Part shown: piece after piece, positions 1 to 11,000 of the stretch
Layout of the letters: every line of letters starts with the position of its first letter
Position numbering within the stretch: the stretch's first letter is position 1
Assembly: GCA_016712665.1 (NCBI GenBank)
Contig: JADJQP010000002.1
Coordinates: forward strand, 714,693-778,692
Length of the DNA stretch: 64,000 nucleotides
DNA from: Bacteroidota bacterium
Lineage (GTDB): Bacteria > Bacteroidota > Bacteroidia > Chitinophagales > Chitinophagaceae
Reading direction: 5' to 3'
The notes under the pieces: generated by a model
Told to the model about the DNA's origin: nothing
The model's database searches: none
What the model saw: the letters and a program-made list of their open reading frames with translations, nothing else
Made by a program: the position numbers and the translations under genes

Positions 1-1
1 G

Positions 2-2302
2 AACATCCCATACGGCACCTATCACTTAATGGTTTCGAGTGTGGGCTTTGAATCCAAAATCATAAAAAACGTCCCGATTCAGGAGGGGATGATTGCATTC
101 GGAAACGTTGCGCTGGTGCCAAATAGTAAAGCCCTCAAAAATGTTACGGTAAAAGGTGAAAAAGCTGACATTGAAATTGGCATTGACAAAAAAACATTTA
201 ATGTAGATAAAAACATTACTACAGCAGGAGGTACTGCGGTGGATGTGCTTCGAAACATCCCTTCCGTAAATGTAGATATGGATGGAAACCCCAGCTTACG
301 CGGAAAAGAAAATGTCACCTTACTGGTTGATGGCAAACCATCGGCCATGTTTGGCAATGATGCAGCCACTGCTTTGGCCACCATACCCGCAGCCAGTATC
401 GAAAGTATTGAAGTAATTACCAATCCATCTTCAAAATATGAAGCACAGGGAATGAATGGCATTATCAACATCCTTATGAAAAAAGACCGAAAAGCGGGAT
501 TTAATGGACTTATCAATGCAGGAATTGCAGAACCATTCCGTCTAAATGGCGGAGTCAATTTGAATTATAAGAAGGGAAATTGGAATGTGTTTTTGAATGC
601 GAATGCCAGAACTTCTAAAACCTGGGAAAAAACCCAAACAGCAAGAGATAATTATGAAAACAATATCACATATAGTTCAAATGCCTTTAACCGTCGACGC
701 CCTTTGAGTGGTTTTGCGAATTTTGGTGCTGAATATAACCTACATGAAAAAAACAAAATCACATTAACGCAAAGCATCTTCAATGCGAATATGCGTGGCG
801 AGGTAAATACAACCATACGAAATGAGTATGACTATGATCAAAACATTTCGACACAGCAACGGCAAAACACCTATACCGGTATGCCACTTAGTGGCACCAC
901 CAACCTGCAATTCAAACATATCTTTAAGAATCCAAAAGAGGATATCAACATTGAACTGAACTATAGCAAATCGCGTTACAAAAGAACCAGTAATTTTAGC
1001 ACCCTACAATATGATTCACTTGATAATTTAACCGGTGGATTTACGCAAAAGAATCCGGTACTTGGCGGCAATCAAAATGGAACGATTCAAATTGATTATA
1101 CCAAACCTATAGGTAAAAACAGTAGAATTGAATTAGGCGAACGTTCGTACGTAATGCAATTCAAATCGGAAAACGATCCAACCATTCAATTTTTGAATCA
1201 GTCAGAAATACCTGAAATCTTATTAAAGAATCATTTTCTTTTTTCGCAAAATGTCCATGGAATCTATGCCAATTATGGAACTCAATTAAAAAATACCGGT
1301 GTGCAAGTCGGCTTGCGAGGGGAATATTTTAGTTATGGGGGGACCGTATATCAATACAATACGAAAGTGGCAAATAGTTACCTTGGATTATTTCCTACTT
1401 TATTTGTTAGTCAAAAAATCACACCAAAATCGGATGTCAATTTCAATTATGCGCGACGAGTAAATCGTCCCAATTTTTATCAGCTCATCCCCTTTATTGA
1501 TGTTTCAAATCCACAAGATACCAGTATGGGAAATCCTGGTTTAAGACCAGAATTTATACACGCAACCGAGTTTAGCTACACCAATCAATACGACAAGAGT
1601 AGCACCTTTATCGGAAGTGTATATTACCAATACACCAGCAATCTCATACAACGGTTTAGAAGATTTAATGACAACGGCACCACATTCTCACAAAATAGAA
1701 ATTTGGCAACAGGTATCACGTATGGAATGGAGTTGACAAATAAAATGAATCTACTTTCATGGTGGGATGCCACATTGAATATCAATATTTTTAGAAATAA
1801 AATAAATGGTTCCAATATAGACCCTAGCACGGCACGAAGCGGATATGGTGGTTTTGCAAAATTTACCTCGAATGCAAAATTTGCACATGGTGTGAGTGCG
1901 CAACTGACTGCCAACTACTTTGCCGCCACGGTGGTAGCCCAGGGACAGGTAAAGCCATACAGCAATATTGACCTAGCCCTAAAAAAAACCTTTTTACATA
2001 ATTTGATCACCTTGACCATTAATGCCAATGACATTTTCAATACCATTCAGACAAATACGGTTTATAATTTATACCCCTACTATCGTCAATCTGTTTTGAG
2101 AAAAAATCAAACAAGAAGTATTGGCCTCAATCTGCAAATAAAGTTTGCAGACCGAAAGCAAATGAAAAATGCAGAACAACTACGAAAACCTATTCAAAAT
2201 AAAAAAACGAAAGAAACCAAAAACCGAGATGAGAACTTGAAGAAAGATGAAGGCGGTGATGATAATGGTGGTGGTGGAAACCGAGATAACAATAGTAAAT
2301 AA
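2..2302 (+). CDS. TonB-dependent receptor / outer membrane beta-barrel family protein (5' truncated by window edge)
   Basis: The reading frame is open from the first bases of the window, so the signal peptide and most of the N-terminal carboxypeptidase-like regulatory domain lie outside; the visible start reads like the end of that domain (YHLMVSSVGFES). A plug domain follows, with LRNIPSVNVD, LLVDGKPS and IESIEVITNPSSKYEAQG typical of Bacteroidota receptors of the PF14905 type. The rest is alternating beta-barrel sequence with many aromatic residues, ending in an unusual charged Gly/Asn/Asp-rich tail after the barrel. It should sit in the outer membrane and import an unknown ligand with TonB energy. 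A DUF5686 receptor-like gene follows 26 bp downstream on the same strand, so the two may be co-transcribed. The substrate cannot be told from sequence. Confidence 0.88.
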   Translation, partial: NIPYGTYHLMVSSVGFESKIIKNVPIQEGMIAFGNVALVPNSKALKNVTVKGEKADIEIGIDKKTFNVDKNITTAGGTAVDVLRNIPSVNVDMDGNPSLRGKENVTLLVDGKPSAMFGNDAATALATIPAASIESIEVITNPSSKYEAQGMNGIINILMKKDRKAGFNGLINAGIAEPFRLNGGVNLNYKKGNWNVFLNANARTSKTWEKTQTARDNYENNITYSSNAFNRRRPLSGFANFGAEYNLHEKNKITLTQSIFNANMRGEVNTTIRNEYDYDQNISTQQRQNTYTGMPLSGTTNLQFKHIFKNPKEDINIELNYSKSRYKRTSNFSTLQYDSLDNLTGGFTQKNPVLGGNQNGTIQIDYTKPIGKNSRIELGERSYVMQFKSENDPTIQFLNQSEIPEILLKNHFLFSQNVHGIYANYGTQLKNTGVQVGLRGEYFSYGGTVYQYNTKVANSYLGLFPTLFVSQKITPKSDVNFNYARRVNRPNFYQLIPFIDVSNPQDTSMGNPGLRPEFIHATEFSYTNQYDKSSTFIGSVYYQYTSNLIQRFRRFNDNGTTFSQNRNLATGITYGMELTNKMNLLSWWDATLNINIFRNKINGSNIDPSTARSGYGGFAKFTSNAKFAHGVSAQLTANYFAATVVAQGQVKPYSNIDLALKKTFLHNLITLTINANDIFNTIQTNTVYNLYPYYRQSVLRKNQTRSIGLNLQIKFADRKQMKNAEQLRKPIQNKKTKETKNRDENLKKDEGGDDNGGGGNRDNNSK

Positions 2303-2328
2303 AGCTTTTTTGAATTTTTGAGACTGAG

Positions 2329-4785
2329 ATGAAAAGAATCCGATTCACTTTACTAATAATCTTCCTGCATTGCCTGCTTTCGGTTAAGGGGCTATCGCAG
2401 CAGTATGTATTGAAAGGGAAGGTAACGGATGCCCAGTTAGAACCACTTAGCTATGTCACTGTGCAAATAAAAGGTTTGCAAATTGGTACCAGAACCGATG
2501 ACAATGGGCATTATGAATTTCAACTAGATGAAGGAGAGTATGAAATCGTTTTTTCGTTAGTTGGTTATAAAAAACAAGCAATTAAGTTTGTACATAAAAA
2601 AAATGGAGAAGATCAAAATATAATTCTGCAAAGCGATTCTAAAAATTTAAATGAAGTAAAGATTGTTACGTTTAAAAAAGATAAAGCAGAGGAACTTATC
2701 CGAAATGTAATTCGAAAAAAAGACACCATACAGAATGCAGCACGTACCTATACCACCAATGTGTATATTCGAGCCACGGAGGAAAACGAAATCACCCTTA
2801 GCCGAAAAAAAAGGGAAAAACTATCTGATTCAGCGTTGGCCGTTCTGGAAAGCAAATTGCCGCAAATGAGTATGAGTGAGGTGTCTATTAAACTAGATTA
2901 TGCCTATCCTAATAAGGTAAAGGAAAATCGATTGGGTGTAAAAAACAGGGGCAATACCGATAATTTATTCTTCTTGACCACTACAAACGGTGACTTCAGT
3001 TTATATAATAATTTACTACGCATTCCAGCTTTATCAGAAACCCCGATGCTTTCACCTATAAGTTATAGTGGCTTAATAGCCTATAAGTACAAAACCCTTT
3101 CCATCGAAAAGCGGAATACCCATACCATCTATACCATTGGTTTCACTCCAAATAAATTGGGCAATGCATTACTTAGCGGCGAACTGAAAATAGTTGACAC
3201 AAGTTGGACCATTCTCTACAGTAGATTTACCTTTCCTAAATACCACATGCCGGAGTATGACTATTTTGAAGCCATCATTCAAAATGAATTGGTAGACGAC
3301 AAAGCGTGGTTGCCGACGCGCCAGGAATTCAATTATTTAACCAAAAATGGAAAAAATAAATCATCCGGAAGAACCGTAGCAGTATATAATGACTACAAAG
3401 TAGATCCCTCCTTTGGAAAGAAGTACTTTAATAATGAAGTAAGTAGCACAACCCTTGAGGCCTATAAAAAAGATACCAATTTTTGGAACGAAGTGCGTAA
3501 GGAGCCGTTGACACAAAATGAAGTGAAGTTTATCATTAAAAGTGATAGTATCTATAGGGCGGTCCATTCAAAACCGTATCTTGATTCAATTGATAGACGA
3601 AGGAATAAAATTACTCTTTTGCGTGTTCTGTTTTTAGGTGTTGAAAATTATAACAGAAAAAAAGAAAGAACCCTTTCCTTTGCACCACTTATATCATCGT
3701 TTAGGCCCTTGCTACCGGGAGGAACCAGAGTTGGCACCGCGGTAGGTTATTTAAAAATATTTGAAAACAAAACCAGCATCAACATCAATGTAGATGCCAC
3801 TTATGGCCTCATTAATAAGGACATAATGGGTACCTTTATGTTTCAACATATTTACAATCCCTTTTTACAAGGTTATTATGTTATCAATGGTGGCCGAACC
3901 TTCGACTTAGTGTTTACTGGAGATGCCTGGGTAAACCTTTTTAGGAGAAGCAATATCTACTTAAAAAACACTTTAGAAATAGAGCATGGTTTAGAAGTAG
4001 CAAATGGTTTGGTACTTCGAAATACTGTAGAATTTGCGCAGCGAAAATCTATAAATGATTTAACACTGAGTAGAAAATATGATTCCATTTTAAAATTTGA
4101 CAACGAACCAATTGATTTTAATCCGTACAATGCCTTTTATGCAAGTATTAAACTTGAATACACTCCGTTTCAAATGTATATTCGTGAGCCTCGTCAAAAA
4201 ATTATTCTAGGTTCTAACTATCCCACGATTTATGCAAAATGGAGAAAAGGAATCCCCAGCATTTTTAAAAGTGAAATCAATTTCGATTATGTTGAGTTTG
4301 GTTTCTTCCAAAAATTAAAATTGGGTCTGGCAGGAATTTCTCAATATCAACTATTTTCAGGTGAGTTTATGAGCAAAAAAGAATTGCAATTTATCGATTA
4401 CAAATTTATCAGCAGAGGCAATCCCTTCTTTTTTAATAATCCATTGCGAAGCTTCCAGGCCTTAGATTCTACATTTCCTATTTTTAAACGATTCTATGAA
4501 TGACATTATCTTCATCATTTTAATGGGGCGCTAATCAATAAAATTCCATTTCTAAAAAAATTAAACATTTTAGAAGTGGCCGGCGGTGGAATCCTTTTTG
4601 TACCCGAGCGAAAACTGAATTATATTGAAGGCTATGTGGGTATTGAAAAGATTATTCGAATCTGGCGCGAACGATTCAAAATTGGATTTTATGCAGTGGG
4701 AAGCTTAGCCAATAAGTATAACAATCCCTACCAAATTAAGTTTGGACTCAACCAATTCAACAAACGAACAAATAGTTGGTACTAA
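2329..4785 (+). CDS. DUF5686 family outer membrane protein with carboxypeptidase-like regulatory domain, interrupted by an in-frame TGA
   Basis: Starts with a signal peptide (MKRIRFTLLIIFLHCLLS, then GLSQQ), then a carboxypeptidase-like regulatory domain at about residues 27-105 (GKVTDAQLEPLSYVTV, GYKKQ), then a long beta-rich region as in DUF5686 proteins. The frame meets TGA at 4501-4503 but continues in the same frame without another stop to 4785. The residues after the stop (HYLHHFNGALINKIPFLKKL, then IEGYVGIEKI) are the expected conserved C-terminal barrel of the family. The whole gene would encode about 818 residues. Unlike other broken genes here this is a substitution-type change, not an indel. 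It is either a sequencing error, a recent nonsense mutation or rare readthrough. Function is unknown; outer-membrane location is inferred. Confidence 0.8.
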
Positions 4786-4932
4786 AGAGAATTTAAAAAT
4801 AATTTTCTATTTTTTACATTGATTATCAAATGTTTTATATATACATTATTTTTTAATGTTTATAAAAACTGAATAATTCATTTTGAAATATCAAAAAAAT
4901 AATTTAAATTTCTGCTACTAAAATGATTCAAC

Positions 4933-5397
4933 ATGATTTTCCGACGTTATTACACCTTCAAAAGTAAGCTGAATGCAGACGACTTAAAGAAAAAATTGCT
5001 TGGACAACATCTTAAAGTACATGAATTGGATTTTGAAATATTTGACAAAGGGGAAGACATCAAAGTGATTCCGCATGCAGAGGCAGACGATCATGTGTAC
5101 ACGCTTCCCATTACCCGTTTACGAATCAAGCCTGAAGGCGCAGGCAGTGTTGTTAAAATGCTTAGCAAACCCCGCCGAATTGATATTGGCGGCCCCTATT
5201 TATTAATGGGCTTTGTCACATTTGCAGCCATAGCAGGTGTTTTATTATATTTATTTGGCGAAGGAGCATACAATACCACCGCCTATATTTTAGTGGGAAT
5301 CGCTGCATTTATTTTTGCTTTACTATGGATGCGAATGGAACAAGGATATTTTGATTATATCCGAAAAATAAAAAAATGGGTTTCAGAACATGTTTAG
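4933..5397 (+). CDS. Hypothetical protein with two membrane segments
   Basis: A 154-residue protein with a soluble, mixed-charge N-terminal part (about residues 1-85) and two hydrophobic segments near residues 92-109 and 116-134, followed by a short basic tail (YIRKIKKWVSEHV). I do not recognise the family. It is probably an inner-membrane protein with its N-terminal domain in the cytoplasm, but this is inferred only from the hydrophobic pattern. It stands alone after the DUF5686 gene, separated by 147 bp of very AT-rich DNA, and ends directly against the convergent membrane protein gene at 5398. Confidence 0.65.
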   Translation: MIFRRYYTFKSKLNADDLKKKLLGQHLKVHELDFEIFDKGEDIKVIPHAEADDHVYTLPITRLRIKPEGAGSVVKMLSKPRRIDIGGPYLLMGFVTFAAIAGVLLYLFGEGAYNTTAYILVGIAAFIFALLWMRMEQGYFDYIRKIKKWVSEHV

Positions 5398-6957
5398 TTA
5401 GTTGTAGGTCGTTTCAAACACTTCTATTCCGCCGTATTTTCCATTTTTTTTCATGGAAATCATTTCAATTTCCGGGCTTCCGTTCCCACTTTCAAAAAAG
5501 TAATATTTTACTTGATAGCGCTTCATTTCGCTCCGTAACTCTGCAGGGCTGTACTCTGATTTCTCAATGGTATAATACGTACTCCCTGTTAAATAAGCGA
5601 TTACCCACATCCTTCCGGCATCATTGGTATTGGATGTAAAACGTCCTCTAATTGAATCTGCATTAAGCCGCTCCGCCGTTTCAAATAAGTCTTTATTCTT
5701 ATACTTTAAATTTTCCATTTGATAAATAGGGAATATTAAAAACGAAAAGGCAACAATTAGTTGCAAGCATTGCCTTACAAATTTTGAAGAAATCGCAAAT
5801 GCTTCCTCCTGAAGAATGAGGGCTCCCAACAACATCAGCAAGGGCACATTTAACCAGATATATCTTGTTTCAATATGCATCATAACATATCCTAATGGAA
5901 GGACAAAAATAGTGATGATTAAAAGCTGCGCCTGAAAATGTTGATTGGTAGCGCCACGCTTTTTATGATAAAAAAAGTAATAGAACAATGCAATCAAACA
6001 CAAAGCAAGTCCCAAAAAACTAATTTCCTGAAAACAAAAGATACAGACAATAAGGGTGTGAACTACCCGCATCACCCATTTTACAAAATGATGCGTTGAT
6101 GTAAACGGACCATCTAAGGGACCTTGTGTTAGATACGGATCTTCCCAAAAAGAAGGGGAATCGCTGTACGTTGGGGGTATTAGCAATTTTATAGAGGAGT
6201 GAAAGGATTTGCCACTATTGATATACCAACTCATATTCAACTTTCCGGCAAATCCATTGAGAGACCATACATGGTACTTTTGGTGCAAAGCAATAGTCCA
6301 GGGTACTATTATCGCGATGGCTGCGCAAATACCTACCAGATAAACTACCATCGCCTTTCTCCATAACATTCGTTGCTGGTATACAAACCAAAATAGGGTG
6401 GCCATAAAATGCATTACAAAAAAGAAAAAACTATACGCTTTGGCATAAAAGGCAAGCCCCATAATAATGCCACCAAAAATTCCCTGCCCGATACCAATTC
6501 CCTCTTCCCTCTTTACCAATACCACAAAAAGATAAAACAACACAAAAATCAATTGCAAAATATCTCCAAACATTTGAAAGTAAACAAACTGAACCATTGC
6601 TACTGCTAGGGAGGGTAGCAGCAACCAAAGGAAATTTCTCTTTACAGCAAAAAAACGAAATAAGAAAAAACTTTGAATAAGCACTATGGCTCCAAAAATG
6701 CAATTAAGAATTTTGGCCATTTCCCATGCATCAAAACCCATGCGTATAAAAATGGCCAGCAAAGCACTGTTCAGAGGACTCCACAATCCGTTGATACTAC
6801 CCAGATACTCACCGTTCGCCATTCGCTTCGCAATGGTGAGATAGGCCACACAGTCACTATCCAGATTATACCCCAATACCGGCCCCATCACAAACCACAA
6901 AATCGCATAAAGCAATAAGGAGGCTAACAAAGGCAAAATGTTATTGAATCTGTTCAT
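5398..6957 (-). CDS. Multi-pass membrane protein resembling GT-C (ArnT/PMT-like) glycosyltransferases
   Basis: About 519 residues with roughly a dozen hydrophobic segments. The first putative outer loop carries acidic residues in LGYNLDSDCVAYLTIAKRMA, and the layout (large loop, many helices, soluble C-terminal part) fits the GT-C fold that uses polyprenyl-linked sugars. No specific substrate can be given. The start at 6957 (MNRFNNILPL) is preferred over upstream starts because the earlier residues are not membrane-like and would lie deep inside the preceding gene. The chosen start overlaps the end of the metal-receptor-like gene by 17 bp, so the two are likely translated from one mRNA. Confidence 0.6.
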   Translation of the reverse strand: MNRFNNILPLLASLLLYAILWFVMGPVLGYNLDSDCVAYLTIAKRMANGEYLGSINGLWSPLNSALLAIFIRMGFDAWEMAKILNCIFGAIVLIQSFFLFRFFAVKRNFLWLLLPSLAVAMVQFVYFQMFGDILQLIFVLFYLFVVLVKREEGIGIGQGIFGGIIMGLAFYAKAYSFFFFVMHFMATLFWFVYQQRMLWRKAMVVYLVGICAAIAIIVPWTIALHQKYHVWSLNGFAGKLNMSWYINSGKSFHSSIKLLIPPTYSDSPSFWEDPYLTQGPLDGPFTSTHHFVKWVMRVVHTLIVCIFCFQEISFLGLALCLIALFYYFFYHKKRGATNQHFQAQLLIITIFVLPLGYVMMHIETRYIWLNVPLLMLLGALILQEEAFAISSKFVRQCLQLIVAFSFLIFPIYQMENLKYKNKDLFETAERLNADSIRGRFTSNTNDAGRMWVIAYLTGSTYYTIEKSEYSPAELRSEMKRYQVKYYFFESGNGSPEIEMISMKKNGKYGGIEVFETTYN

Positions 6958-7720
6958 GTAAGGCACTAAAATACTCAAATGATTGTAACATCCTACTTCC
7001 ATACCAGCTAAATAATTCACCATCGACCAAAAGTACCTGTGCCCCCGGTAGTACCTCTGATAGTTCGTCTACATCCTCCTGCTTAAATGGAAAGGGTTCG
7101 CTAGATAGCAAAATCAACTTTGGATTCATTTTCTGAAGAGCCACCAGGTCTAAAATGGGATATCTATTTTGATCCATCACATTCAGAAAGCCAGCCCATT
7201 TCATCATATCATTAATAAAGGTATCACCACCTGCCACCATATATGGATTCTTCCAAATAAAATATAGCGAAGGAATTTTATGAATGTGTGCGCTTACAAA
7301 TTGTTGCCTGGTGCTACGTAGCTGGTTTACCAATCGAGTCGATGCAGCAGTCTTGTTAAGAAGCAAACCCAAATCATCAATCATAGCAAGGGCATCGTCA
7401 AAACTTGAAATATCGCTCACCCATACAGGACAAAATGCCTGCAAACGTTCGATATCCTCTTTCGTATTTTCTTCCTTGTTTGCGATAATGAGATCCGGTG
7501 CCAATTCTTTTACCAACTCAATTCGCACCGTTTTGGTGCCACCTACCTTTTGCTTGCTCCGAAACCAGTGGTTTGGATGAATACAGAATTTTGTAATACC
7601 CACTATTTCCTCATCCAGTCCTAAATAATACAACAATTCCGTTTGTGAAGGCACTAGCGAAACAATTCTCTTTGGGGAATTTTCTAACTTACTGAATCTG
7701 TTGAGCGGATCTTTCACCAA
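6941..7720 (-). CDS. Helical-backbone metal receptor / BtuF-like substrate-binding protein without signal peptide
   Basis: 259 residues matching the periplasmic binding protein family for cobalamin or siderophore ABC importers: RIVSLVPSQTELLYYLGL at the start, GGTKTVRIELVKELAPDLII in the first lobe, FIWKNPYMVAGGDTFIN and a second lobe ending near WYGSRMLQSFEYF. There is no signal peptide or lipobox; the first residues (MVKDPLNRFSKLENSPKR) are polar, so the protein is predicted cytosolic, which is unusual for a classic binding protein. No transporter permease or ATPase is adjacent. It overlaps the upstream membrane gene by 32 bp and the downstream one by 17 bp, placing it in the tamB-led block. 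The ligand is unknown. Confidence 0.75.
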   Translation of the reverse strand: MVKDPLNRFSKLENSPKRIVSLVPSQTELLYYLGLDEEIVGITKFCIHPNHWFRSKQKVGGTKTVRIELVKELAPDLIIANKEENTKEDIERLQAFCPVWVSDISSFDDALAMIDDLGLLLNKTAASTRLVNQLRSTRQQFVSAHIHKIPSLYFIWKNPYMVAGGDTFINDMMKWAGFLNVMDQNRYPILDLVALQKMNPKLILLSSEPFPFKQEDVDELSEVLPGAQVLLVDGELFSWYGSRMLQSFEYFSALHEQIQ

Positions 7721-8054
7721 AAATCTGTTTGTATAATATTAAAATAATAAAAAGAAATAGAATGTCGGCAGGAAAAAAAACTTTGCCAAATAACTCACCG
7801 AAGAGATAGTTTCCAAAAAATAATTTCATCATTAATTCAAGAAGCACCAATGAAAAATAAAGCAAGGCAAAAATTCGTTTTCCAAAGTACACACCCATCC
7901 AGCACAATGTAAATAGTAGTAAGGCCATCGGATGCGCATGCTCTAAGGTAAGACCCGTAAAATCAGTAAATAACAAATAAAACGAATGAATGGTAATTCC
8001 TAGGTGAAACAAGAAGATGCTTCCTAAAATTAATTTTGTAGTACTTTGATTCAT
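7689..8054 (-). CDS. Small membrane protein, four hydrophobic segments
   Basis: A 121-residue, strongly hydrophobic protein with about four membrane segments (near residues 8-28, 42-58, 60-80 and 92-110) and short polar loops (LTLEHAHP between helices 1 and 2). I do not recognise a named family. It begins 6 bp after the tamB stop codon and overlaps the following metal-receptor-like gene by 32 bp, so it is very likely part of the same transcript. Inner-membrane location is inferred from hydrophobicity. Confidence 0.6.
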   Translation of the reverse strand: MNQSTTKLILGSIFLFHLGITIHSFYLLFTDFTGLTLEHAHPMALLLFTLCWMGVYFGKRIFALLYFSLVLLELMMKLFFGNYLFGELFGKVFFPADILFLFIILILYKQIFGERSAQQIQ

Positions 8055-8060
8055 GGCAAA

Positions 8061-11000
8061 TTATATTTTCGATACTTTATTTAGAGTATCGATTAAAGGG
8101 GGATTCTTTTCCTTTTTCTTAGAAAAAAACAAATCACCAAAACTATTAAAAACTTTTTTGTAGGATAGCCCTACGCCACCCCTTGTAAAAGGAGAACCAC
8201 CTATATCCACATTATTGGTTCGGTAAGCATTTGCTCGAAATCGTCCATCATTGGTAATAAGAAATTGCGCTTTAAAATCGCCATTAAAATTACTAGTAGT
8301 GTTTCCGGTGGCATCTTTACCTACATCCACGCTGTTACTAAAATCAACGATGACTCTGTTTTTTAATAAATTAGCTGACACATTAAATGAAAACTGATTT
8401 CGATTGGTGTTGGCAATAATGGCATCGTTAGATAATGTTTGGTAGTTGACGCCTAAGGAAATATTTTTTAAACCCGTTAAACTTTGAAATTGATTCGTAA
8501 TTTCAGATGAAACAGCTGTACTCACCAAATCGGAAACAGTACCTACTGCACCCTGGCTATACGACTGTTGGGAAATTCCTTCAGAGGCCATAAACTCGCC
8601 TAAAAGAAGCAGTACACCGGCTTGATTAAATAATTCCTTTTCATCATTTCGGATTTGTTGCAATTTGGTATAACCGGCTGTACCCAATGACTTATTTTCA
8701 GGCTGCAAAATATCGAACTTGATGGTAGGCGCAGATAATGAACCCGTTAGGGAAAGGGGCACCAATGTCTTGTATGTTCGCTTTGCTTCAGCCTTTTCGG
8801 TTTCATCCATTTCTATATTGCTCACTAGTGGGAAAAGGGCCAGCTTTTTACCCACCTCATAAATAGCGTTTACCTGCAGATTGGCTGCTAACGCATCACC
8901 CGTCCAGGTGATTCGACTACCTTCTTCAATTGTAAATTCGCGATTGACAACACCTCTAAACTTAAATAAATACTTCCCTTCGGTAATTTCATATTTGCCA
9001 AACATTTCCATCGTATTTCCTACATCGATTACCAATTTGATTTCTCCTGCACCTTTTGCGATGATTTCCTCACCAGTATTTTTATCCAGTACGATAAAGG
9101 TCTCAATATCTGGCGTTGCAGCAATATTCATGGTAAGTTTCAAGTAATTGCCCGCTTTGCTAACTTCCTCATCTTGCCTTCTACCCAATTCAATAAATTT
9201 CACAAATTCATACTTTGACGCATCCCCTGAACCACCAAGCGGTAGATAGAATTTGGAACCTTTCAATGGAGTGGCCTCCACATCCATTACAAGATCATTC
9301 AGTTCGCCGGTAATCACTGCTGAAACGTTGGCATGGACATAGCCATAAAATAGCTCGCTATCCCACTCTTTAGTGTTCAGGCATAATAAATCTTTGGAAT
9401 CTAATCGCAGGTTCAAATAAAAATCTGAGAAGTTTTTGTGCAAAATCGTTCCTCGTAATATTCCGCTGTGACCGCCTTCTGTTTCATCCATTACAAGCAC
9501 ATCATTCATTTCAATCTTTTGATTCGAAATGGTAAACTTGGCCTCATTGATTTGGTAAGAAGTACCCAAAAGGAGCACTTTCATACCGGCATCTTTCAAT
9601 TGTAACGTTCCGGAAATTGCAGGCTCCGGCAATTTTCCGCTCACCACAACATTCCCTGTTAATTTCCCTCTTACATTTTGAACGAAATCAGATATAAATT
9701 GATTAACAAAGGCAATTTCAGTATTCTTGAGGGTTGCCTTCACATTGATAGTACTATCCTTCAAATCAATCATACCACTCACAAAAGCTCTATCACCCTT
9801 GCGGTCGATAGAGGTATTTTTATCAATAGATAATATCTTACTTTGCAGGTCATAACTTGCTTCTACCATCACCATACCTACCGTATCCTGATCAATCCGA
9901 AGTTCGTTGGTTGAAAATATTTTTCCTCTTACAACAGGATTATGCATAAAATCTTCCACCGCCACTTTGCCACTTAGCCGCCCGTAAAATTGTGTGGGTG
10001 CCATATCGATATATTGCGAAAGACCCTCCAAATCGAGATTTTCAATGGAAGTAATTAGGTTATTGGTGCCCTGCCTTTCTGTGTTTATGGTAATTTTTTG
10101 CGCCCCACTTTCCATAATCAAATCCTCTATGGAGACCTCCTCGCCAATCACCAATTCCTGCTTGCTAAAAATCTGCCAAATTGTTTGCCTGAGGCTTATG
10201 TTCGAAGGTAGCACCTTTACAAATAATTTGTCATCGCGTGCACTTCCCTTTACTTTAACAGATGCATTCCCAAAAATATCATTCACACTTTGGGTATTGA
10301 TTTCGAGCACAGCGGTGTCATTCGCCATGGAACTATTGATTTGAAAAGAAGGAATAATCGTTTCCTCATTAATCATAAAATCTTTACTATTCACATTCAT
10401 TTCAAAACTAGAAAAGTCGCCGGCACTCACTAAGTACAAATCTTTCACTTTTAACTGGTCATATTCAACAGCCGGAATATATGCATCTAGCGAAAAGCGT
10501 TTATCAAACGTATTCAAGTTGCCACTCAATGTAGTTCCATTAATTTCAGTCAGCTTGGGCAAAAATATTTCGAGTAGTGGATTGGCGTCCTTTATATTTA
10601 CCGAATAAGTAAATTGCTCGTTGATTATACTTTTTGGTTTTTGAACATAATGTGGTAAATAATGACAGAGATATAATTGAAATGCGTTTGACAACTGCGA
10701 AATATTAAATTTACCTTTGATATCAGCGTCAGCAATAGAACTTCGAAGCTGAATTTCCTTTTCGTTATTCAAGTACGTGGAATTCAAATGAATGCTGTCA
10801 ATATGTAGTGTTTGCGTTTGGGTAACTAGTAAAACATTTCTAAGGGACGCATCCCCTAAAAAATTGTCAATATTGTTGCCCCGAAAATTTAATGAAGCTA
10901 GGCAAGAAATAATGGTACTCTCTTTGGTTATTCCCAGTTTTTTCAAATCAAATCTTAAAATTCGAGAGTTGAAATTTAAGGCAGGCTCCTTTCCAGAAAT

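Noticed and set aside
79..558. Antisense open frame inside the TonB receptor
   Set aside because: It is the shadow of a strong coding frame, with no family resemblance and no promoter.
4501..4503. TGA as a recoded sense codon in this genome
   Set aside because: Other genes end normally with TGA (for example the dihydroorotase-like gene at 60457-60459 and the DUF4199-like gene at 60861-60863), with the next gene starting at the stop, so TGA is a stop here.
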